From Aquabacter sp. L1I39 (GTDB lineage: Bacteria > Pseudomonadota > Alphaproteobacteria > Rhizobiales > Xanthobacteraceae): a DNA stretch of 64,000 nt. Positions 8,896 to 19,795 of the stretch are shown here, in pieces. The stretch covers positions 1,017,388 through 1,081,387 of the forward strand of contig NZ_CP072392.1 in assembly GCF_017742835.1 (NCBI RefSeq), written 5' to 3'. The first letter of the stretch is position 1; each line of letters begins with the position of its first letter. Both the position numbers and the translations under genes were made by a program. The notes beneath the pieces were generated by a model that saw only the letters and a list, made by a program, of their open reading frames with translations, was not told the origin of the DNA and ran no database searches.

Positions 8896-11187
8896 TCAGA
8901 GCGTGCCCTGGGCCTCCGCCACGGCCACGGCCGTCATGTTGACGATGCCGCGAGCGGTGATGGAGGGGCCGAGAATGTGCGCCGGCTTGGCGGTGCCCAT
9001 GAGGATGGGTCCCACCGGCAGGGCGTCGCCCAGCACCTTGATCATGTTGTAGGCAATGTCCGCCGCGTCGAGATCGGGCATCACCAGGACATTGGCAGGG
9101 CCGTCGAGGTTGGAAGCCGGGAAGGTGCGCTGGCGGATTTCATCCACCAGAGCGGTGTCCGCCTGCATCTCGCCATCGACCTGAAGGCCAGGGTCGCGCT
9201 CGAGGATAAGATCGAGCGCCGCGCGCACCCGCTTGGCGCTGGTGGTCTCGTGGCTGCCGAAGTTGGAATGCGACAGCAGCGCCACCCGCGGCTCGATGCC
9301 GAACCGGCGCACATGGGCGGCGGCAAGCACCGTCATTTCGGCGAGGTCAGCCGGGGTGGGCTCGGCCTGGATCTGGGTGTCGCAGATGAAGAAATTGCCC
9401 TTTGGCGTGATCAGCAGCGACAGGGCGGCCAGTTCGTTCACCCCCGGCGCGCGGCCGATGATGTCGCGCACATGGCGCAGGTGGCGCATGAAGCGGCCCT
9501 CAATGCCACACAGCATGGCGTCCGCCTCGCCCTTGCGCACGGCCAGCGCCGAGATCACGGTCGCCGACGTGCGCACCAGCGTACGGGCCGCATCGGGCGT
9601 CACGCCCCGGCGGCCGGCAATCTCCACATAGGAGCGCACGAAGTCGCGATAGCGCGGATCATCCTCGGGATTGATCACGTCGAAATCGACGCCCGGTCGG
9701 ATGGACAGGCCGAAGCGGTGCAGGCGGGTCTCCAGCACGCCGGGGCGCGCCACCAGGATCGGACGGGCAATGCCCTCTTCCACCACGGCCTGTGCGGCGC
9801 GCAGCACGCGCTCGTCCTCGCCCTCCGCATAGATCACGCGCTTCTTTTCCAGCTTCGCCCGCTGGAACAGGGGACGCATGATGAAGCCGGAGCGGAACAC
9901 GAACTGGTCCAGCTGGTCCACATAGGCTTCCAGGTCGGCGATGGGCCGCGTGGCGACGCCGGTATCCATGGCCGCCTTTGCCACCGCCGGCGCGATGCGC
10001 AGGATCAGGCGTGGGTCGAAGGGCGAGGGAATGATGCTGTCCGGACCGAAGGCCCGGGTCTCGCCGCCATAGGCGCGGGCCACCACGTCGGAAGGCGTCT
10101 CACGGGCAAGCGCGGCGATGGCTTCCACCGCCGCCATCTTCATTTCCGCGTTGATGTCGGTGGCGCCCACGTCGAGCGCGCCGCGGAAGATGTAGGGGAA
10201 GCACAAGACGTTGTTGACCTGGTTCGGGAAGTCCGACCGGCCGGTGCAGATCATGGCGTCGGGGCGCACGGCGCGCGCTTCTTCCGGCATGATCTCGGGA
10301 TTGGGATTGGCCAGCGCCAGGATCAGCGGCCGCTCGGCCATGCGGGCGACCATCTCCGGCTTCAGCACGCCGCCGGCGGACAGGCCGAGGAAGATGTGGG
10401 CGCCGTCAATGACCTCGCCCAGCGAACGGGCGTCGGTCTTCTGGGCATAGATGGACTTGTAGGGGTCCATGAGGGTCTCGCGGCCTTCATAGACCACGCC
10501 CTCGATGTCGCAGACCCAGATGTTCTCGCGCTTGGCACCGAGCGTCACCAGCAGGCCGAGGCAGGCGAGCGCCGCCGCGCCGGCACCGGAGACGACGATC
10601 TTGAGATCCTCGATCTTGCGGTTGCCGATCTCCAGCGCATTGCGCACGGCGGCGCCGACGATGATGGCGGTGCCATGCTGATCGTCATGGAAGACCGGGA
10701 TCTTCATGCGCTCGCGCAGGCGCCGCTCCACCTCGAAGCATTCAGGCGCCTTGATGTCTTCCAGGTTGATGCCGCCGAAGGTAGGTTCCAGCGCCGCCAC
10801 CGTCTCCACCAGATGGTCGATCTCGGTGGCCGCCAACTCGATGTCGAACACATCGATGCCGGCGAACTTCTTAAACAGAACCGCCTTGCCTTCCATGACC
10901 GGCTTGGAGGCGAGCGGACCAATATTGCCAAGGCCCAGCACGGCGGTGCCGTTGGACACCACGGCCACCAGGTTCGCGCGGGTGGTCAGTTCGGCGGCCT
11001 GGAGCGGATCGGCCTTGATGGCCTCGCACGCGGCCGCCACACCGGGAGAATAGGCGAGAGCAAGGTCGCGCTGGTTGCCGAGTGGCTTGGTGGCCTGGAT
11101 CTCGAGCTTACCGGGCCGCGGCAGACGGTGGTAAATGAGTGCTCCCGACTTCAGATCGTCGGAAATGTTCGACATGTTGGACGCCAT
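8896..11187 (-). CDS. maeB: NADP-dependent malic enzyme (MaeB type, with phosphotransacetylase-like domain)
   Basis: Oxidative decarboxylation of malate to pyruvate and CO2, supplying NADPH and pyruvate. It is the large bacterial form of 763 residues: N-terminal malic domain ([15 protein letters not shown], about 80-95), the NAD(P)-binding domain with [13 protein letters not shown] (about 197-210), and a C-terminal phosphotransacetylase-like regulatory domain from about residue 430 that lacks enzyme activity in studied relatives and binds acetyl-CoA. Key catalytic segments such as [15 protein letters not shown] and FHDDQHGTA are intact. ATG 11187 is preferred; a TTG at 11199 is in frame, and the GGGGGAGG lies close to the start. 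Single-gene unit. Confidence 0.95.
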   Translation of the reverse strand: MASNMSNISDDLKSGALIYHRLPRPGKLEIQATKPLGNQRDLALAYSPGVAAACEAIKADPLQAAELTTRANLVAVVSNGTAVLGLGNIGPLASKPVMEGKAVLFKKFAGIDVFDIELAATEIDHLVETVAALEPTFGGINLEDIKAPECFEVERRLRERMKIPVFHDDQHGTAIIVGAAVRNALEIGNRKIEDLKIVVSGAGAAALACLGLLVTLGAKRENIWVCDIEGVVYEGRETLMDPYKSIYAQKTDARSLGEVIDGAHIFLGLSAGGVLKPEMVARMAERPLILALANPNPEIMPEEARAVRPDAMICTGRSDFPNQVNNVLCFPYIFRGALDVGATDINAEMKMAAVEAIAALARETPSDVVARAYGGETRAFGPDSIIPSPFDPRLILRIAPAVAKAAMDTGVATRPIADLEAYVDQLDQFVFRSGFIMRPLFQRAKLEKKRVIYAEGEDERVLRAAQAVVEEGIARPILVARPGVLETRLHRFGLSIRPGVDFDVINPEDDPRYRDFVRSYVEIAGRRGVTPDAARTLVRTSATVISALAVRKGEADAMLCGIEGRFMRHLRHVRDIIGRAPGVNELAALSLLITPKGNFFICDTQIQAEPTPADLAEMTVLAAAHVRRFGIEPRVALLSHSNFGSHETTSAKRVRAALDLILERDPGLQVDGEMQADTALVDEIRQRTFPASNLDGPANVLVMPDLDAADIAYNMIKVLGDALPVGPILMGTAKPAHILGPSITARGIVNMTAVAVAEAQGTL

Positions 11188-11496
11188 GTCCTCCCCCAAC
11201 CTTGTGCAGCCGTCGCGCGCGTGGACCTTCAGCGTGCCATCCCAATGGCGCGGCGCCTCACTTGGCGTGCGCCACCGGATCGCACATTAACCCATTGAAC
11301 AGAGGCCGTTCCCCGCGCACGCCATGATCTCCACCCGATTCAATGTGCGCGGAACCGGCTCTGGAAAAGGGCCGGCACGGTAGCCCCCGCAGGCGGGGAT
11401 GTCACGGGGTGGAAGTTTGTTTTTCCTGCCACCGCGGCCATTGAGCTTTGCGTGCGGGAAAGGCACGGTGCCGGACGAAAGATGCAGGGACGGGAC
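11188..11496. other. Divergent intergenic region, nothing distinctive
   Basis: About 310 bases between maeB and the unknown membrane-anchored protein gene. It must hold both promoters, but I could not assign -35/-10 elements or an operator with confidence. Short open frames are present without ribosome binding sites. Confidence 0.3.
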
Positions 11497-13491
11497 ATGA
11501 AGAAGGTTTTGATTGGCATCGGCGCGCTTCTGTTGCTGGCGGGCGGTGCATTCCTCGGCGTGATCGCCTGGAGCAAGTCGCAGGCTGCCGCTCAGGTGGA
11601 GCACACATTCGCCGCGCTGCGCCAGAGCGGTGCCACCGCCACCCATGGGGGCGTGGGCTTCGACCTGTTCTCCCGGACCCTTACCATATCGAACATCGCC
11701 ATCCGCAGCGCGGACGGGTCGAAGTCGGTCAAGATGGCAAGCCTGCTGGCCGACGGCGTCACGCCGGTGGTGTCGGGACGCTTCTCCGCCGAGCGCATCG
11801 AGCTGAATGCACTGGAAGTGAGCGTCGACGAGCCTTCGCTCCACCAGAAGACGGTCTACAATGCGCCTGTGGTGCGCATCCGCAGCTTCGAGGGGCCGGC
11901 CAATGTGCTCGCCGTTCCCGACGGAACGGGCAAGCACGAGGCGGTGCGCTTCGGCCTCGCCCAGTTCGGGGCGGCCGTGGCCGCGCGGGTGGAGGTGCCG
12001 GACCTTGCCGGTCATGTCACCACCACGCCGCCCAAGGACCGCCCCCATATCCTGGACGCCAGCTATCGCCAACTGCTCGCCGAGGGCATCAAGGGCGGCA
12101 AGATAGCCACCCTCTCCTTCGATCGCATGTCCTTCGAGAACGTGGCCACCGGCCCCGGGCCCGAGGAGCGCATGAGCGGGCGGCTGGACAATTTCAACGC
12201 CTCCGAGATCGATACCACCCCGATCCTGGCCCTGGCCTCCACCGGCGCAACGCACGGGACGGGAGGCGGCTATCGCACCATCTATGGCCGCCTCGCCGCC
12301 ACCGGCTACAGCCTCACCCAGACCGATGGCCCCACCATGTCGGTGGGGTCCATCCTGGCGGAAGGCGTCGGGCTTGATCCGGCGATCATTTCCTTCAACC
12401 GCCTTGATGAACTGGCCGCCCTCTCCCAGGACAGCCGCTCCCTGTCCCCCGACCAGAGCGCACGCCTGTTCGACATTTCGGCGGATGTGCTCAAGGGCGC
12501 CGCGCTGGTCTCGGCGGAATTGAAGAACATCAAGGTCGGCGATGCGCAAAGCTCGGTGGAGGTTGACTCCCTCGGCATGCGCAATTTCCGCGACGGCGTC
12601 CTGGAGAGCTTCGCCCTGCGGGGACTGCAGGGCAAGACGAGCGATGGCCAGCTCCTGAAGCTGGACGCTTTGGTGCTGAAGGGCTTCAGCCTCACTCCGG
12701 TGTTCGCGGTCTCGGCCAAGGCCATGCGCGAGGGGACGGAACCCTCCGTCGAAGCCGGGCTCGCTTTGCTGCAAGGCCTCAGGGGCATCGAGATTTCCGG
12801 CCTGTCCTATCCAGAGGAAGCCGGCCAGCCCCCGGTCACGCTCCAGCACCTGGACATGGCCTGGGGCGACTATGTGGGCATGCTGCCGGGGCGGTTCACC
12901 CTGAAGGTCTCCCGGCTGGGCGGCCCGATCTCGGAAGGCGACAGCGCCCCCTTCAGCTACCTGGCCAATGCCGGCATGAAGGAGGCGACCCTGGACCTTG
13001 ATCTCGGCCTTGCCTATGACCGCGCTTCGGGCACCCTCACCCTCGACCCTGCCCGCCTCATGCTGGACAAGGCGGCGACGCTTTCCGCTAAGGCAACGCT
13101 CACCAACGTGCCAGCCAGCGCATTCGAGGATCCGGTCACGCTCGTGGCCTCCGCCCCCGCCATCGCGCCTGGGCCCATGACCTTGACGCTCACCGACCAT
13201 GGCTTGGTGGAAATGGCGGTGCGCGGACAGGCACAGGCGGCGGACCAGACGCCGGAGGCCTTCCGTGACGGCTTCCTGGCCGAACTCACCAAGACCGCCG
13301 ATCAGGCTGCGCCCGCCTTCCCGTCCGCGCCGGGCATCGCGGCGGCCATCGGCACATTCCTGAAGGATCCCGGCACCCTCACAGTCTCCGTCACGCCGCG
13401 CGACGGCGCCCGGCTGATGGATGTGCTCGGCTCCGAACCCTTGTTGGCGCTGCAGAATTTCTCCATCACCGTCACGGCGACGAAGCCTTAG
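11497..13491 (+). CDS. Membrane-anchored protein of unknown function
   Basis: 664 residues with a single N-terminal membrane segment (VLIGIGALLLLAGGAFLGVIAW, about 4-25) and an otherwise periplasmic-looking body. The body is rich in short beta-strand-like stretches such as FDLFSRTLTISNIAIRS and TLTLTDHGLVEMAVRG. I do not recognise a named domain. The layout, a tail anchor with long repetitive beta structure, recalls AsmA-like and DUF945-like envelope proteins, but that is only a comparison of style. ATG 11497 (MKKVLIG) is preferred to ATG 11482 because an AGGGACGGG lies just upstream. Stands alone between maeB and aspS. Confidence 0.75.
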   Translation: MKKVLIGIGALLLLAGGAFLGVIAWSKSQAAAQVEHTFAALRQSGATATHGGVGFDLFSRTLTISNIAIRSADGSKSVKMASLLADGVTPVVSGRFSAERIELNALEVSVDEPSLHQKTVYNAPVVRIRSFEGPANVLAVPDGTGKHEAVRFGLAQFGAAVAARVEVPDLAGHVTTTPPKDRPHILDASYRQLLAEGIKGGKIATLSFDRMSFENVATGPGPEERMSGRLDNFNASEIDTTPILALASTGATHGTGGGYRTIYGRLAATGYSLTQTDGPTMSVGSILAEGVGLDPAIISFNRLDELAALSQDSRSLSPDQSARLFDISADVLKGAALVSAELKNIKVGDAQSSVEVDSLGMRNFRDGVLESFALRGLQGKTSDGQLLKLDALVLKGFSLTPVFAVSAKAMREGTEPSVEAGLALLQGLRGIEISGLSYPEEAGQPPVTLQHLDMAWGDYVGMLPGRFTLKVSRLGGPISEGDSAPFSYLANAGMKEATLDLDLGLAYDRASGTLTLDPARLMLDKAATLSAKATLTNVPASAFEDPVTLVASAPAIAPGPMTLTLTDHGLVEMAVRGQAQAADQTPEAFRDGFLAELTKTADQAAPAFPSAPGIAAAIGTFLKDPGTLTVSVTPRDGARLMDVLGSEPLLALQNFSITVTATKP

Positions 13492-13668
13492 AGCCTGCAC
13501 CGCTCAGATGGCATCGCCCTCTGAGCGGCTCACGCATTCTCTATCAATGATTTAGCGCCACCTTCGACCGGATCGGATCGGCCTGCGATGCCGTGCGGTC
13601 GGCAAATCCGTGCCTTTTCGCGAAGAGAGGGCGCCCGCTCGCAAGGCGGCCCAAGACCCCCGAAACGA

Positions 13669-13697
13669 AATCGGCCGCCCTCGTCGGGCGGCCGATT
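13669..13697 (-). terminator. Terminator of aspS
   Basis: Perfect 12-base stem AATCGGCCGCCC / GGGCGGCCGATT with a five-base loop, 31 bases beyond the aspS stop. On the minus strand it is followed by TCGTTTCG, a weak T-rich tail. Confidence 0.72.
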
Positions 13698-13727
13698 CAT
13701 CTGGGTCAGGGGCCGCCGACCCGCGGC

Positions 13728-15590
13728 TCACTTCTGCGGCAGGTTCAGGCGGATGTGCAGTTCGCGCAGTTGCTTGGGCGCCACGTCCGAGGGCGCGCCC
13801 ATGAGCAGGTCGAGCGCCTGCTGGTTCATGGGGAAGAGCGAAATCTCGCGCAGGTTGGTGACGCCGCACAGCAGCATCACGATGCGGTCGATGCCCGCCG
13901 CCATGCCGCCATGGGGCGGCGCGCCATACTGGAAGGCCCGGTACATGCCGCCGAACCGCTCCACCACGGTGGCCTCGTCATAGCCGGCCAACTCGAACGC
14001 CTTCACCATGGCTTCGGGGCGATGATTGCGGATGCCGCCGGAGGCGATCTCATAGCCGTTGCAGGCGATGTCGTACTGGAACGCCTTGATGGTGAGCGGA
14101 TCCTGCGACTGCAACGCCTCAAGCCCGCCCTGGGGCATGGAGAAGGGATTGTGGGAGAAGTCGATCTTCTTCTCCTCGTCCGACCACTCATAGAAGGGGA
14201 AGTCGACGATCCAGGCTAGCTCGTAGCGGTCGAGGTCGACGAGCTTCAGCTCCTCGCCCACCTTGGTGCGGGCCAGGCCGGCGAATTTGTAGAACTTGGA
14301 GGGGTCGCCGGCCACGAAGAAGGCGGCATCGCCGGCTTTCAGACCGAGTTGCTGGCGGATCGCCTCGGTACGCTCGGGACCGATGTTATTAGCGATAGGC
14401 CCTTTCCCGACGGCCTCATCAGGGTACTCGACGTTGTAGGGGACGTTCTCGGCTACGCGTCCAGTCAGCGGCTCAACTTCCTTGGCCCAAACCTCGGACT
14501 GAATTTTCTTGTCGAAAATCACGTAGCCAAGGCCCGGCTGGCCCTCGCCCTGCGCCCAGCTGTTCATGCGGTCGCAGAAGGCGCGGGAGCCGCCGGTGGG
14601 GCCAGGAATGGCCCAGACCTCGTTCTTGGGGTCTTCCAAGAGGCGAGCAAACACCTTGAAGTTGGAGCCCCGGAAGTGCTCCGAGACATTCTGCATGACC
14701 AGCGGGTTGCGCAGGTCCGGCTTGTCGGAGCCATACTTGCGCAGGGCCTCCGCATAGGGAATGCGCGGCCAGTTCTGGGTCACCGGCTTGCCGTCGCCGA
14801 ACTGCTCGAACACGCCGCGGATGACCGGCTCCACCGCCGCGAACACGTCTTCCTGGGTGACGAAGCTCATTTCCAGGTCGAGCTGGTAGAACTCGCCCGG
14901 CAGGCGGTCGGCGCGCGGGTCCTCGTCGCGGAAGCAGGGGGCGATCTGGAAGTAGCGGTCGAAGCCGCTCATCATGATCAGCTGCTTATATTGCTGCGGC
15001 GCCTGGGGCAGCGCGTAGAACTTGCCGGGATGGATGCGCGAGGGCACCAGGAAGTCGCGCGCGCCTTCCGGCGAGGAGGCGGTCAGGATCGGCGTCTGGA
15101 ACTCGAAGAAGCCCTGGCCCTTCATGCGCTGGCGCAGGCTGTCGATGATCTGGCCGCGCTTCATGATGTTGCCGTGGATGCGCTCGCGGCGCAGGTCCAG
15201 GAAGCGGTAGCGCAGGCGGATGTCTTCCGGATAGTCCTGGTCGCCGAACACCGGCAGCGGCAGTTCCGCCGCCGGGCCGAGCACTTCCAGCTCGGTGGCA
15301 TAGACCTCCACCTTGCCGGTGGGCAGGTCCGCATTCTCGGTGCCCTCGGGGCGCAGGCGCACCTTGCCGTCGAAGCGCACCACCCATTCCGCGCGCACCT
15401 TCTCGGCGGCGGAGAAGGCGGGGCTGTCGGGGTCGATCACCACCTGGGTCAGGCCATAATGGTCCCGAAGGTCGATGAACAGCACGCCGCCATGATCGCG
15501 GATGCGATGGCACCAGCCGGAGAGGCGGACGCTTTCGCCAACCTGGGCATCGGTGAGCGCGCCGCAGGTATGAGTGCGGTAGCGGTGCAT
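13728..15590 (-). CDS. aspS: Aspartyl-tRNA synthetase
   Basis: Class II synthetase of 620 residues, the bacterial length with the GAD insertion. N-terminal OB-fold anticodon-binding domain ([23 protein letters not shown], about 18-40), motif 2 [10 protein letters not shown] around residue 220, flipping-loop region, GAD insertion about 290-420, and motif 3 [13 protein letters not shown] near 540. The MHRYRTH start at 15590 matches the family; longer reading to 15671 adds basic sequence with no counterpart. Many alphaproteobacterial AspRS enzymes are non-discriminating and also charge tRNA-Asn, but this is not settled from sequence here. Divergent from the GGDEF-EAL gene. Confidence 0.97.
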   Translation of the reverse strand: MHRYRTHTCGALTDAQVGESVRLSGWCHRIRDHGGVLFIDLRDHYGLTQVVIDPDSPAFSAAEKVRAEWVVRFDGKVRLRPEGTENADLPTGKVEVYATELEVLGPAAELPLPVFGDQDYPEDIRLRYRFLDLRRERIHGNIMKRGQIIDSLRQRMKGQGFFEFQTPILTASSPEGARDFLVPSRIHPGKFYALPQAPQQYKQLIMMSGFDRYFQIAPCFRDEDPRADRLPGEFYQLDLEMSFVTQEDVFAAVEPVIRGVFEQFGDGKPVTQNWPRIPYAEALRKYGSDKPDLRNPLVMQNVSEHFRGSNFKVFARLLEDPKNEVWAIPGPTGGSRAFCDRMNSWAQGEGQPGLGYVIFDKKIQSEVWAKEVEPLTGRVAENVPYNVEYPDEAVGKGPIANNIGPERTEAIRQQLGLKAGDAAFFVAGDPSKFYKFAGLARTKVGEELKLVDLDRYELAWIVDFPFYEWSDEEKKIDFSHNPFSMPQGGLEALQSQDPLTIKAFQYDIACNGYEIASGGIRNHRPEAMVKAFELAGYDEATVVERFGGMYRAFQYGAPPHGGMAAGIDRIVMLLCGVTNLREISLFPMNQQALDLLMGAPSDVAPKQLRELHIRLNLPQK

Positions 15591-15841
15591 GGGGCGGACC
15601 TTTCGGGCAAATCTCAAATCAAGCGCGCGCCGGCCCTCGCGAGGCTGGAACGCAGGCCGCGGAAGGTGCACGCGGGCCCATCCTTGTCAAGGGCGGCCGG
15701 CTGGCGCGGATGAACGAGGCAGGCGAAAGACCGGCTCGGGACAGCCGCTGCCGTTCCGGCACATTTGTTGCGCCTGATCTAGGTGCCGGCGGGCATCCCG
15801 TGTAACCTGCAGCGAAGCACGTCCGTTTCACAAGGCTTTCT

Positions 15842-18151
15842 ATGGACGTCCCGCCGGACCATTCCTCCCCTCTGCTGAATGTCACACGACCGCCCGCACC
15901 CGGGCGCGCGAAAGGCGTGGTGTGGGTGGCGGCGCTCGGCGCCCTGTTCGCTGTCGCGGCCCTTGCGACCGCCGCGATCATGGTCCTGTCCCTGGAACGC
16001 CATGCGGTGGCAGACCGCCAGCGGGAGATGGCCAACCTTGCCTTGACACTTTCGGAACAGACCGCCCGGGCCTTCGAGGCGCTCGAACTGGTCCAGCTGT
16101 CCGTGGTGGATTTCATCGCTGCCGCCGGCGTCACCGACCGGGACGGGCTGCAACGGGCCGTTTCCACCATGGCGATGCACCAGACGCTGCGCGAGAAGAT
16201 CGACGCCTTGCCCTATGTGGATGCGGTCACCATCATCGACGAGAACGGCAAGCTGCTGAATTTCTCGCGCTATTGGCCCATCCCGCCGGTCAACATCTCG
16301 GACCGAGACTATTTCATCGCCCTGAAGTCCATGACCGGGCCCGACACCTTCATCTCGGTGCCGGTGCCCAATCGCGGCACGGGCACCATGACCATCTATC
16401 TCGCCCGTCGCTTCACCACGCCGGATGGCAAGTTCCTCGGCCTCGTGCTCGGCGCCATGGAACAGGCCTATTTCGAGAACTTCTTCGGCGCCATCAATCT
16501 GGGCCGGGACGGCGCCATCCTGCTGGCGCGCGACGACGGCGCTTATCTGGCGAGCCATCCCCACCTTGTGCCCCCGGCCGGCCTTGCGGAACAGCGCCAG
16601 GAGCGGGCCCGCGACATCCTCGCGCAGCGCGGGCCGCAGATCGCTCCGCCGGGCCTCGTGGACGACAAGGAGCGGCTGGTGGCGGTGAACAGCCCCGAAC
16701 GCTATCCCATGGCCGTCATGGTGACGGATACCCTTTCGGCCGTGCAGCGTTCCGTACGGCCCCAGGCTTGGGCCATCCTCACCGGTGCGGTCCTCCTGTG
16801 CCTCGTCATCGGCGGCCTGGTGGTGGTGGCCATCCGGTTCCTGCGCTCCCAGCACAACTTTGCCGCCACCGCCCATTACACGGCCCGGCACGATCCGCTC
16901 ACATCCCTCCCCAACCGCCTGCTTCTGGGCGAGCGCATCGCGCAGGCCCTAGGGCAGGGCGAGGCCAGCTTTCCGCTTGCGGTGCTGTTCCTGGACCTCG
17001 ACTACTTCAAGTCCATCAACGACACGCTCGGGCATGCGGTGGGCGATGCGCTGCTGCAAGCGGTGGCGCGCCGCATTGAGGGATGCGTCGGCGCCGATGC
17101 CACCGTTTCGCGCCTGGGAGGCGACGAGTTTGCCATCCTTCACCCCCGCACCGACGCCGACGCCGCCCTGGCCCTGGCAGAGCGGCTGCTCGCCGCCATC
17201 CGCGCACCCTTCGTGGTGGAGCGTCACCGGGTGATTGCAGGTGGCAGCATCGGTGTCGCGGTCGCCCCCGAGCACGGAGAAACCACAACGGACCTCCTGA
17301 AAAATGCCGACCTTGCCCTCTACCGCGCCAAAGGTGACGGGCGGGGCCAAGCCCGCGTGTTCCATCGGGAAATGGAGCGCAACGCCCTGACCCGCCGCAC
17401 GCTGGAGCTCGATCTCGACGCGGCGTGGCGGGAGGGCCTGTTCTGCCTCCAATACCAACCCATCTTCGCCATCCACGACCAACGTTTGGTGGCCTTTGAG
17501 GCCTTGCTGCGGTGGCGGCACCCGAGCCGGGGCCTCGTGAGCCCCGGCAGCTTCATTGCCGTGCTGGAGGAAACCGGCCTCGTGATCCCCGTCGGGGCCT
17601 GGGTGCTGGAACAGGCCTGCCGCGCGGCGATGCAGTGGCCGGAACAGATGCGCGTGGCTGTCAACCTCTCCCCGATCCAGTTCCGCGGCAACCTCGCCAG
17701 CCAGCAAGTCACCAATGCGCTGCGCCAGTCCGGCCTGCAGCCGCACCGCCTAGAGGTGGAGATCACCGAGACCGCCCTTCTGGATGAGAGCGATGCGGCC
17801 GAGGCCGCCTTTGAAAGCTTCCGGGCCCAGGGCATTTCGGTGGCGCTCGACGATTTCGGTACCGGCTATTCCTCCATGTCCTATCTGCGCCGGCTCACCT
17901 TCAGCCGAATCAAGATCGATCAGACCTTCATTGAGGGCCTTGAGCAGGGCGGGCAGGGCCATGCCATCGTGCGCGCCATGATCGGCCTCGCGCAGGCCCT
18001 GAAGGTGGAGATCACTGCCGAGGGGGTGGAGCGGCAGGAGCAGCTGGAAATCCTGCGCACAGAAGGCTGCACCCATGTGCAAGGCTTTCTGCTTGGCCGC
18101 CCCATGGGGGAAGAGGAAGCCGCGACGCTCGCCATGCGCATGGCTCGTTGA
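15842..18151 (+). CDS. Cache-GGDEF-EAL membrane protein (cyclic-di-GMP turnover)
   Basis: 769 residues: membrane segment about 26-50, periplasmic Cache-like sensor about 55-300 ([25 protein letters not shown]), second membrane segment about 308-328, GGDEF domain with intact GGDEF at 426-430, then an EAL domain with EALLRW at 553-558 and DDFGTGYSS. Both active-site motifs look complete, so it could make or degrade cyclic di-GMP; which activity dominates cannot be read. The Cache region suggests control by a small extracellular molecule. The rnd gene starts 57 bases downstream on the same strand. Confidence 0.93.
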   Translation: MDVPPDHSSPLLNVTRPPAPGRAKGVVWVAALGALFAVAALATAAIMVLSLERHAVADRQREMANLALTLSEQTARAFEALELVQLSVVDFIAAAGVTDRDGLQRAVSTMAMHQTLREKIDALPYVDAVTIIDENGKLLNFSRYWPIPPVNISDRDYFIALKSMTGPDTFISVPVPNRGTGTMTIYLARRFTTPDGKFLGLVLGAMEQAYFENFFGAINLGRDGAILLARDDGAYLASHPHLVPPAGLAEQRQERARDILAQRGPQIAPPGLVDDKERLVAVNSPERYPMAVMVTDTLSAVQRSVRPQAWAILTGAVLLCLVIGGLVVVAIRFLRSQHNFAATAHYTARHDPLTSLPNRLLLGERIAQALGQGEASFPLAVLFLDLDYFKSINDTLGHAVGDALLQAVARRIEGCVGADATVSRLGGDEFAILHPRTDADAALALAERLLAAIRAPFVVERHRVIAGGSIGVAVAPEHGETTTDLLKNADLALYRAKGDGRGQARVFHREMERNALTRRTLELDLDAAWREGLFCLQYQPIFAIHDQRLVAFEALLRWRHPSRGLVSPGSFIAVLEETGLVIPVGAWVLEQACRAAMQWPEQMRVAVNLSPIQFRGNLASQQVTNALRQSGLQPHRLEVEITETALLDESDAAEAAFESFRAQGISVALDDFGTGYSSMSYLRRLTFSRIKIDQTFIEGLEQGGQGHAIVRAMIGLAQALKVEITAEGVERQEQLEILRTEGCTHVQGFLLGRPMGEEEAATLAMRMAR

Positions 18152-18207
18152 CGATCACAGCAATCTGGCTCTTTCGCGGCAGCATCAAGGTCCGTTATGT
18201 TGTGTCC

Positions 18208-19371
18208 ATGGAGCTGATCACCACCACTGAAGCCCTCGCTGCCGCCTGCGAGCGTTTCGCCCGCCACGATTTCGTCACCGTCGACACGGAATTCCTGCGC
18301 GAGACGACCTTTTGGCCGAAGCTCTGCGTGGTTCAGGTCGCGTCGCCCGACGAGGCTATCGTCGTCGATGCCTTGGCCGAGGGGATGGACCTCTCCCCCT
18401 TCTTCGCCCTCATGGCCAATGAGCAGGTGATGAAGGCCTTCCATGCCGGGCGGCAGGACATCGAGATCATCTGGCATCTGGCCGGCATCATCCCCCACCC
18501 GGTGTTCGACACGCAGGTGGCGGCCATGGTACTGGGCTATGGTGACAGCATCTCCTACGACCAATTGGTGCAGCGCATTTGCGGGCACGCGCTCGACAAG
18601 TCCTCGCGCTTTACCGACTGGTCCCGCCGGCCGCTCTCCCCCTCCCAGCTGACCTATGCGGTGGCGGACGTCACGCACCTGCGGGAGGTCTATCTCACGC
18701 TGCTGCAAGACCTCCAGGCCCGCGGCCGGGCCGAGTGGGTGGGGGAGGAAATGCACGTACTGACCTCGCCGGATACCTATCGCCAGGATCCGGAGAGCGC
18801 GTGGGAGCGCCTGAAGTCGCGCGTCCGAAAGCCCCGAGAACTCGCTGTTCTCATCGAGGTGGCGGCCTGGCGCGAACGGGAAGCCCAGACCCGGGACCTG
18901 CCGCGCGGGCGAATCATCAAGGACGAAGTGATCGGCGAGATCGCCACCCAGCAGCCCCAGACGCCCGAAAAGCTCGCCGAACTGCGCTCCCTGCCCAAGG
19001 GCTTCGAGCGCTCGCGCTATGGTGAGGCGGTGCTTGAGGCGGTGAAGCGCGGCCTCGCCCGCGATCCGCGCACCTTGCCCCGCATTGAGCGGGACAAGCC
19101 CTTGCCCAACGGCGCTTCCGCCACGGTGGAACTGCTGAAGGTGCTGCTGCGCATGACGGCGGAGCAGAATGCGGTGGCCGCCAAGGTCATCGCCACCACG
19201 GACGATCTGGAGCGGATTGCGGTGGACGATGACGCCCCCGTCCAGGCCATGCGCGGCTGGCGCCGAGAATTGTTCGGGGAACGGGCCCTCGCGCTGAAGT
19301 CCGGGCGGCTCGCTTTGGCCGTGGAGCGCGGCCGGGTGGTGGCGGTGGAGCGGGAAAAGGTGGACGCCTGA
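18208..19371 (+). CDS. rnd: Ribonuclease D
   Basis: 3'-5' exoribonuclease of the DEDD family involved in trimming tRNA 3' ends. 387 residues. The Exo I residues D26 and E28 ([15 protein letters not shown]), Exo II in [11 protein letters not shown] and Exo III in [11 protein letters not shown] are intact, followed by an HRDC domain about 205-290. ATG 18208 fits the family start; the in-frame reading from 18148 overlaps the end of the previous gene and adds 20 unrelated residues. The ribosome binding site is weak. Confidence 0.94.
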   Translation: MELITTTEALAAACERFARHDFVTVDTEFLRETTFWPKLCVVQVASPDEAIVVDALAEGMDLSPFFALMANEQVMKAFHAGRQDIEIIWHLAGIIPHPVFDTQVAAMVLGYGDSISYDQLVQRICGHALDKSSRFTDWSRRPLSPSQLTYAVADVTHLREVYLTLLQDLQARGRAEWVGEEMHVLTSPDTYRQDPESAWERLKSRVRKPRELAVLIEVAAWREREAQTRDLPRGRIIKDEVIGEIATQQPQTPEKLAELRSLPKGFERSRYGEAVLEAVKRGLARDPRTLPRIERDKPLPNGASATVELLKVLLRMTAEQNAVAAKVIATTDDLERIAVDDDAPVQAMRGWRRELFGERALALKSGRLALAVERGRVVAVEREKVDA

Positions 19372-19515
19372 GGGAAGATCCCAAGGCGCACCCTGAACGA
19401 GGCTTGGGGCTTCTGAGCCGCCCATGCCCCACAAACTCAACGCACACGCCGCCGCTGTCTGCGCACGCCCTGCCCCCAAAGGGCGGCGGCACGCACGAGG
19501 GACGCGGCGCCGCTC

Positions 19516-19533
19516 GGCGCGCTTTCGCGCGCC
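19516..19533. terminator. Hairpin between rnd and a small minus-strand gene
   Basis: Perfect 7-base stem GGCGCGC / GCGCGCC with a TTTC loop, ten bases past the stop of the small minus-strand gene and about 145 bases past rnd. No T-run. It could end either transcript. Confidence 0.4.
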
Positions 19534-19542
19534 CCCTCCCCG

Positions 19543-19719
19543 TCAGTGGGGGCCGGTGAAGATGATCGCCGCGACGATGATGCCGTAGGCCACGGAGAAC
19601 ATCACCCAATCCCGCCAGGATTGAGCAACGCGGCCCGTCCGCGCGCCGCTGCACGCGGCCGGGCCGACGGTCCCGAGGGAACGGCGGGGGAGCAGCACAT
19701 CAGCAGCGCGACGAGACAT
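19543..19719 (-). CDS. Small membrane protein (58 residues), unknown
   Basis: Short gene of 58 codons plus stop. A basic N-terminus (MSRRAADVLLPRRS) leads to WRDWVMFSVAYGIIVAAIIF, one hydrophobic span of about 18 residues next to the C-terminal end TGPH. Support for reality: GGAG lies seven bases before ATG 19719, and a good sigma-70-like promoter ends about 25 bases further upstream (see 19749-19777). A hairpin follows the stop. I do not recognise the family. Alternative: a decayed fragment, though the promoter argues against that. Confidence 0.5.
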   Translation of the reverse strand: MSRRAADVLLPRRSLGTVGPAACSGARTGRVAQSWRDWVMFSVAYGIIVAAIIFTGPH

Positions 19720-19748
19720 TCCATATCTCCGATGGAGTTTATGGAGCC

Positions 19749-19777
19749 ATAATTCATTTCCCTGTGTTTATTGTCAA
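19749..19777 (-). promoter_or_regulatory. Sigma-70-like promoter of the 58-residue gene
   Basis: On the minus strand, TTGACA (plus coordinates 19772-19777) is followed after 17 bases by AATTAT (19749-19754). The hexamers match 6/6 and 4/6 of consensus. They lie in a sharply AT-rich island (about 19745-19800) that otherwise has no purpose. The predicted leader is about 25 bases long. Confidence 0.6.
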
Positions 19778-19795
19778 TATAACATATTATTTTTG

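Noticed and set aside
8872..11298. 808-codon open frame on the plus strand
   Set aside because: Entirely antisense to maeB, composed of Gly/Arg/Ala/His-rich sequence without domains; an artefact of GC-rich codon use.
11287..13500. 737-codon open frame on the minus strand
   Set aside because: Antisense to the membrane-anchored unknown, which has a membrane segment and normal composition; the antisense product has none.
13500..13560. Possible second copy of the repeat seen at 45672
   Set aside because: Only a short, loose similarity in the AT-richer part (ACGCATT, GATTTAGCGCC); too weak to call a copy.
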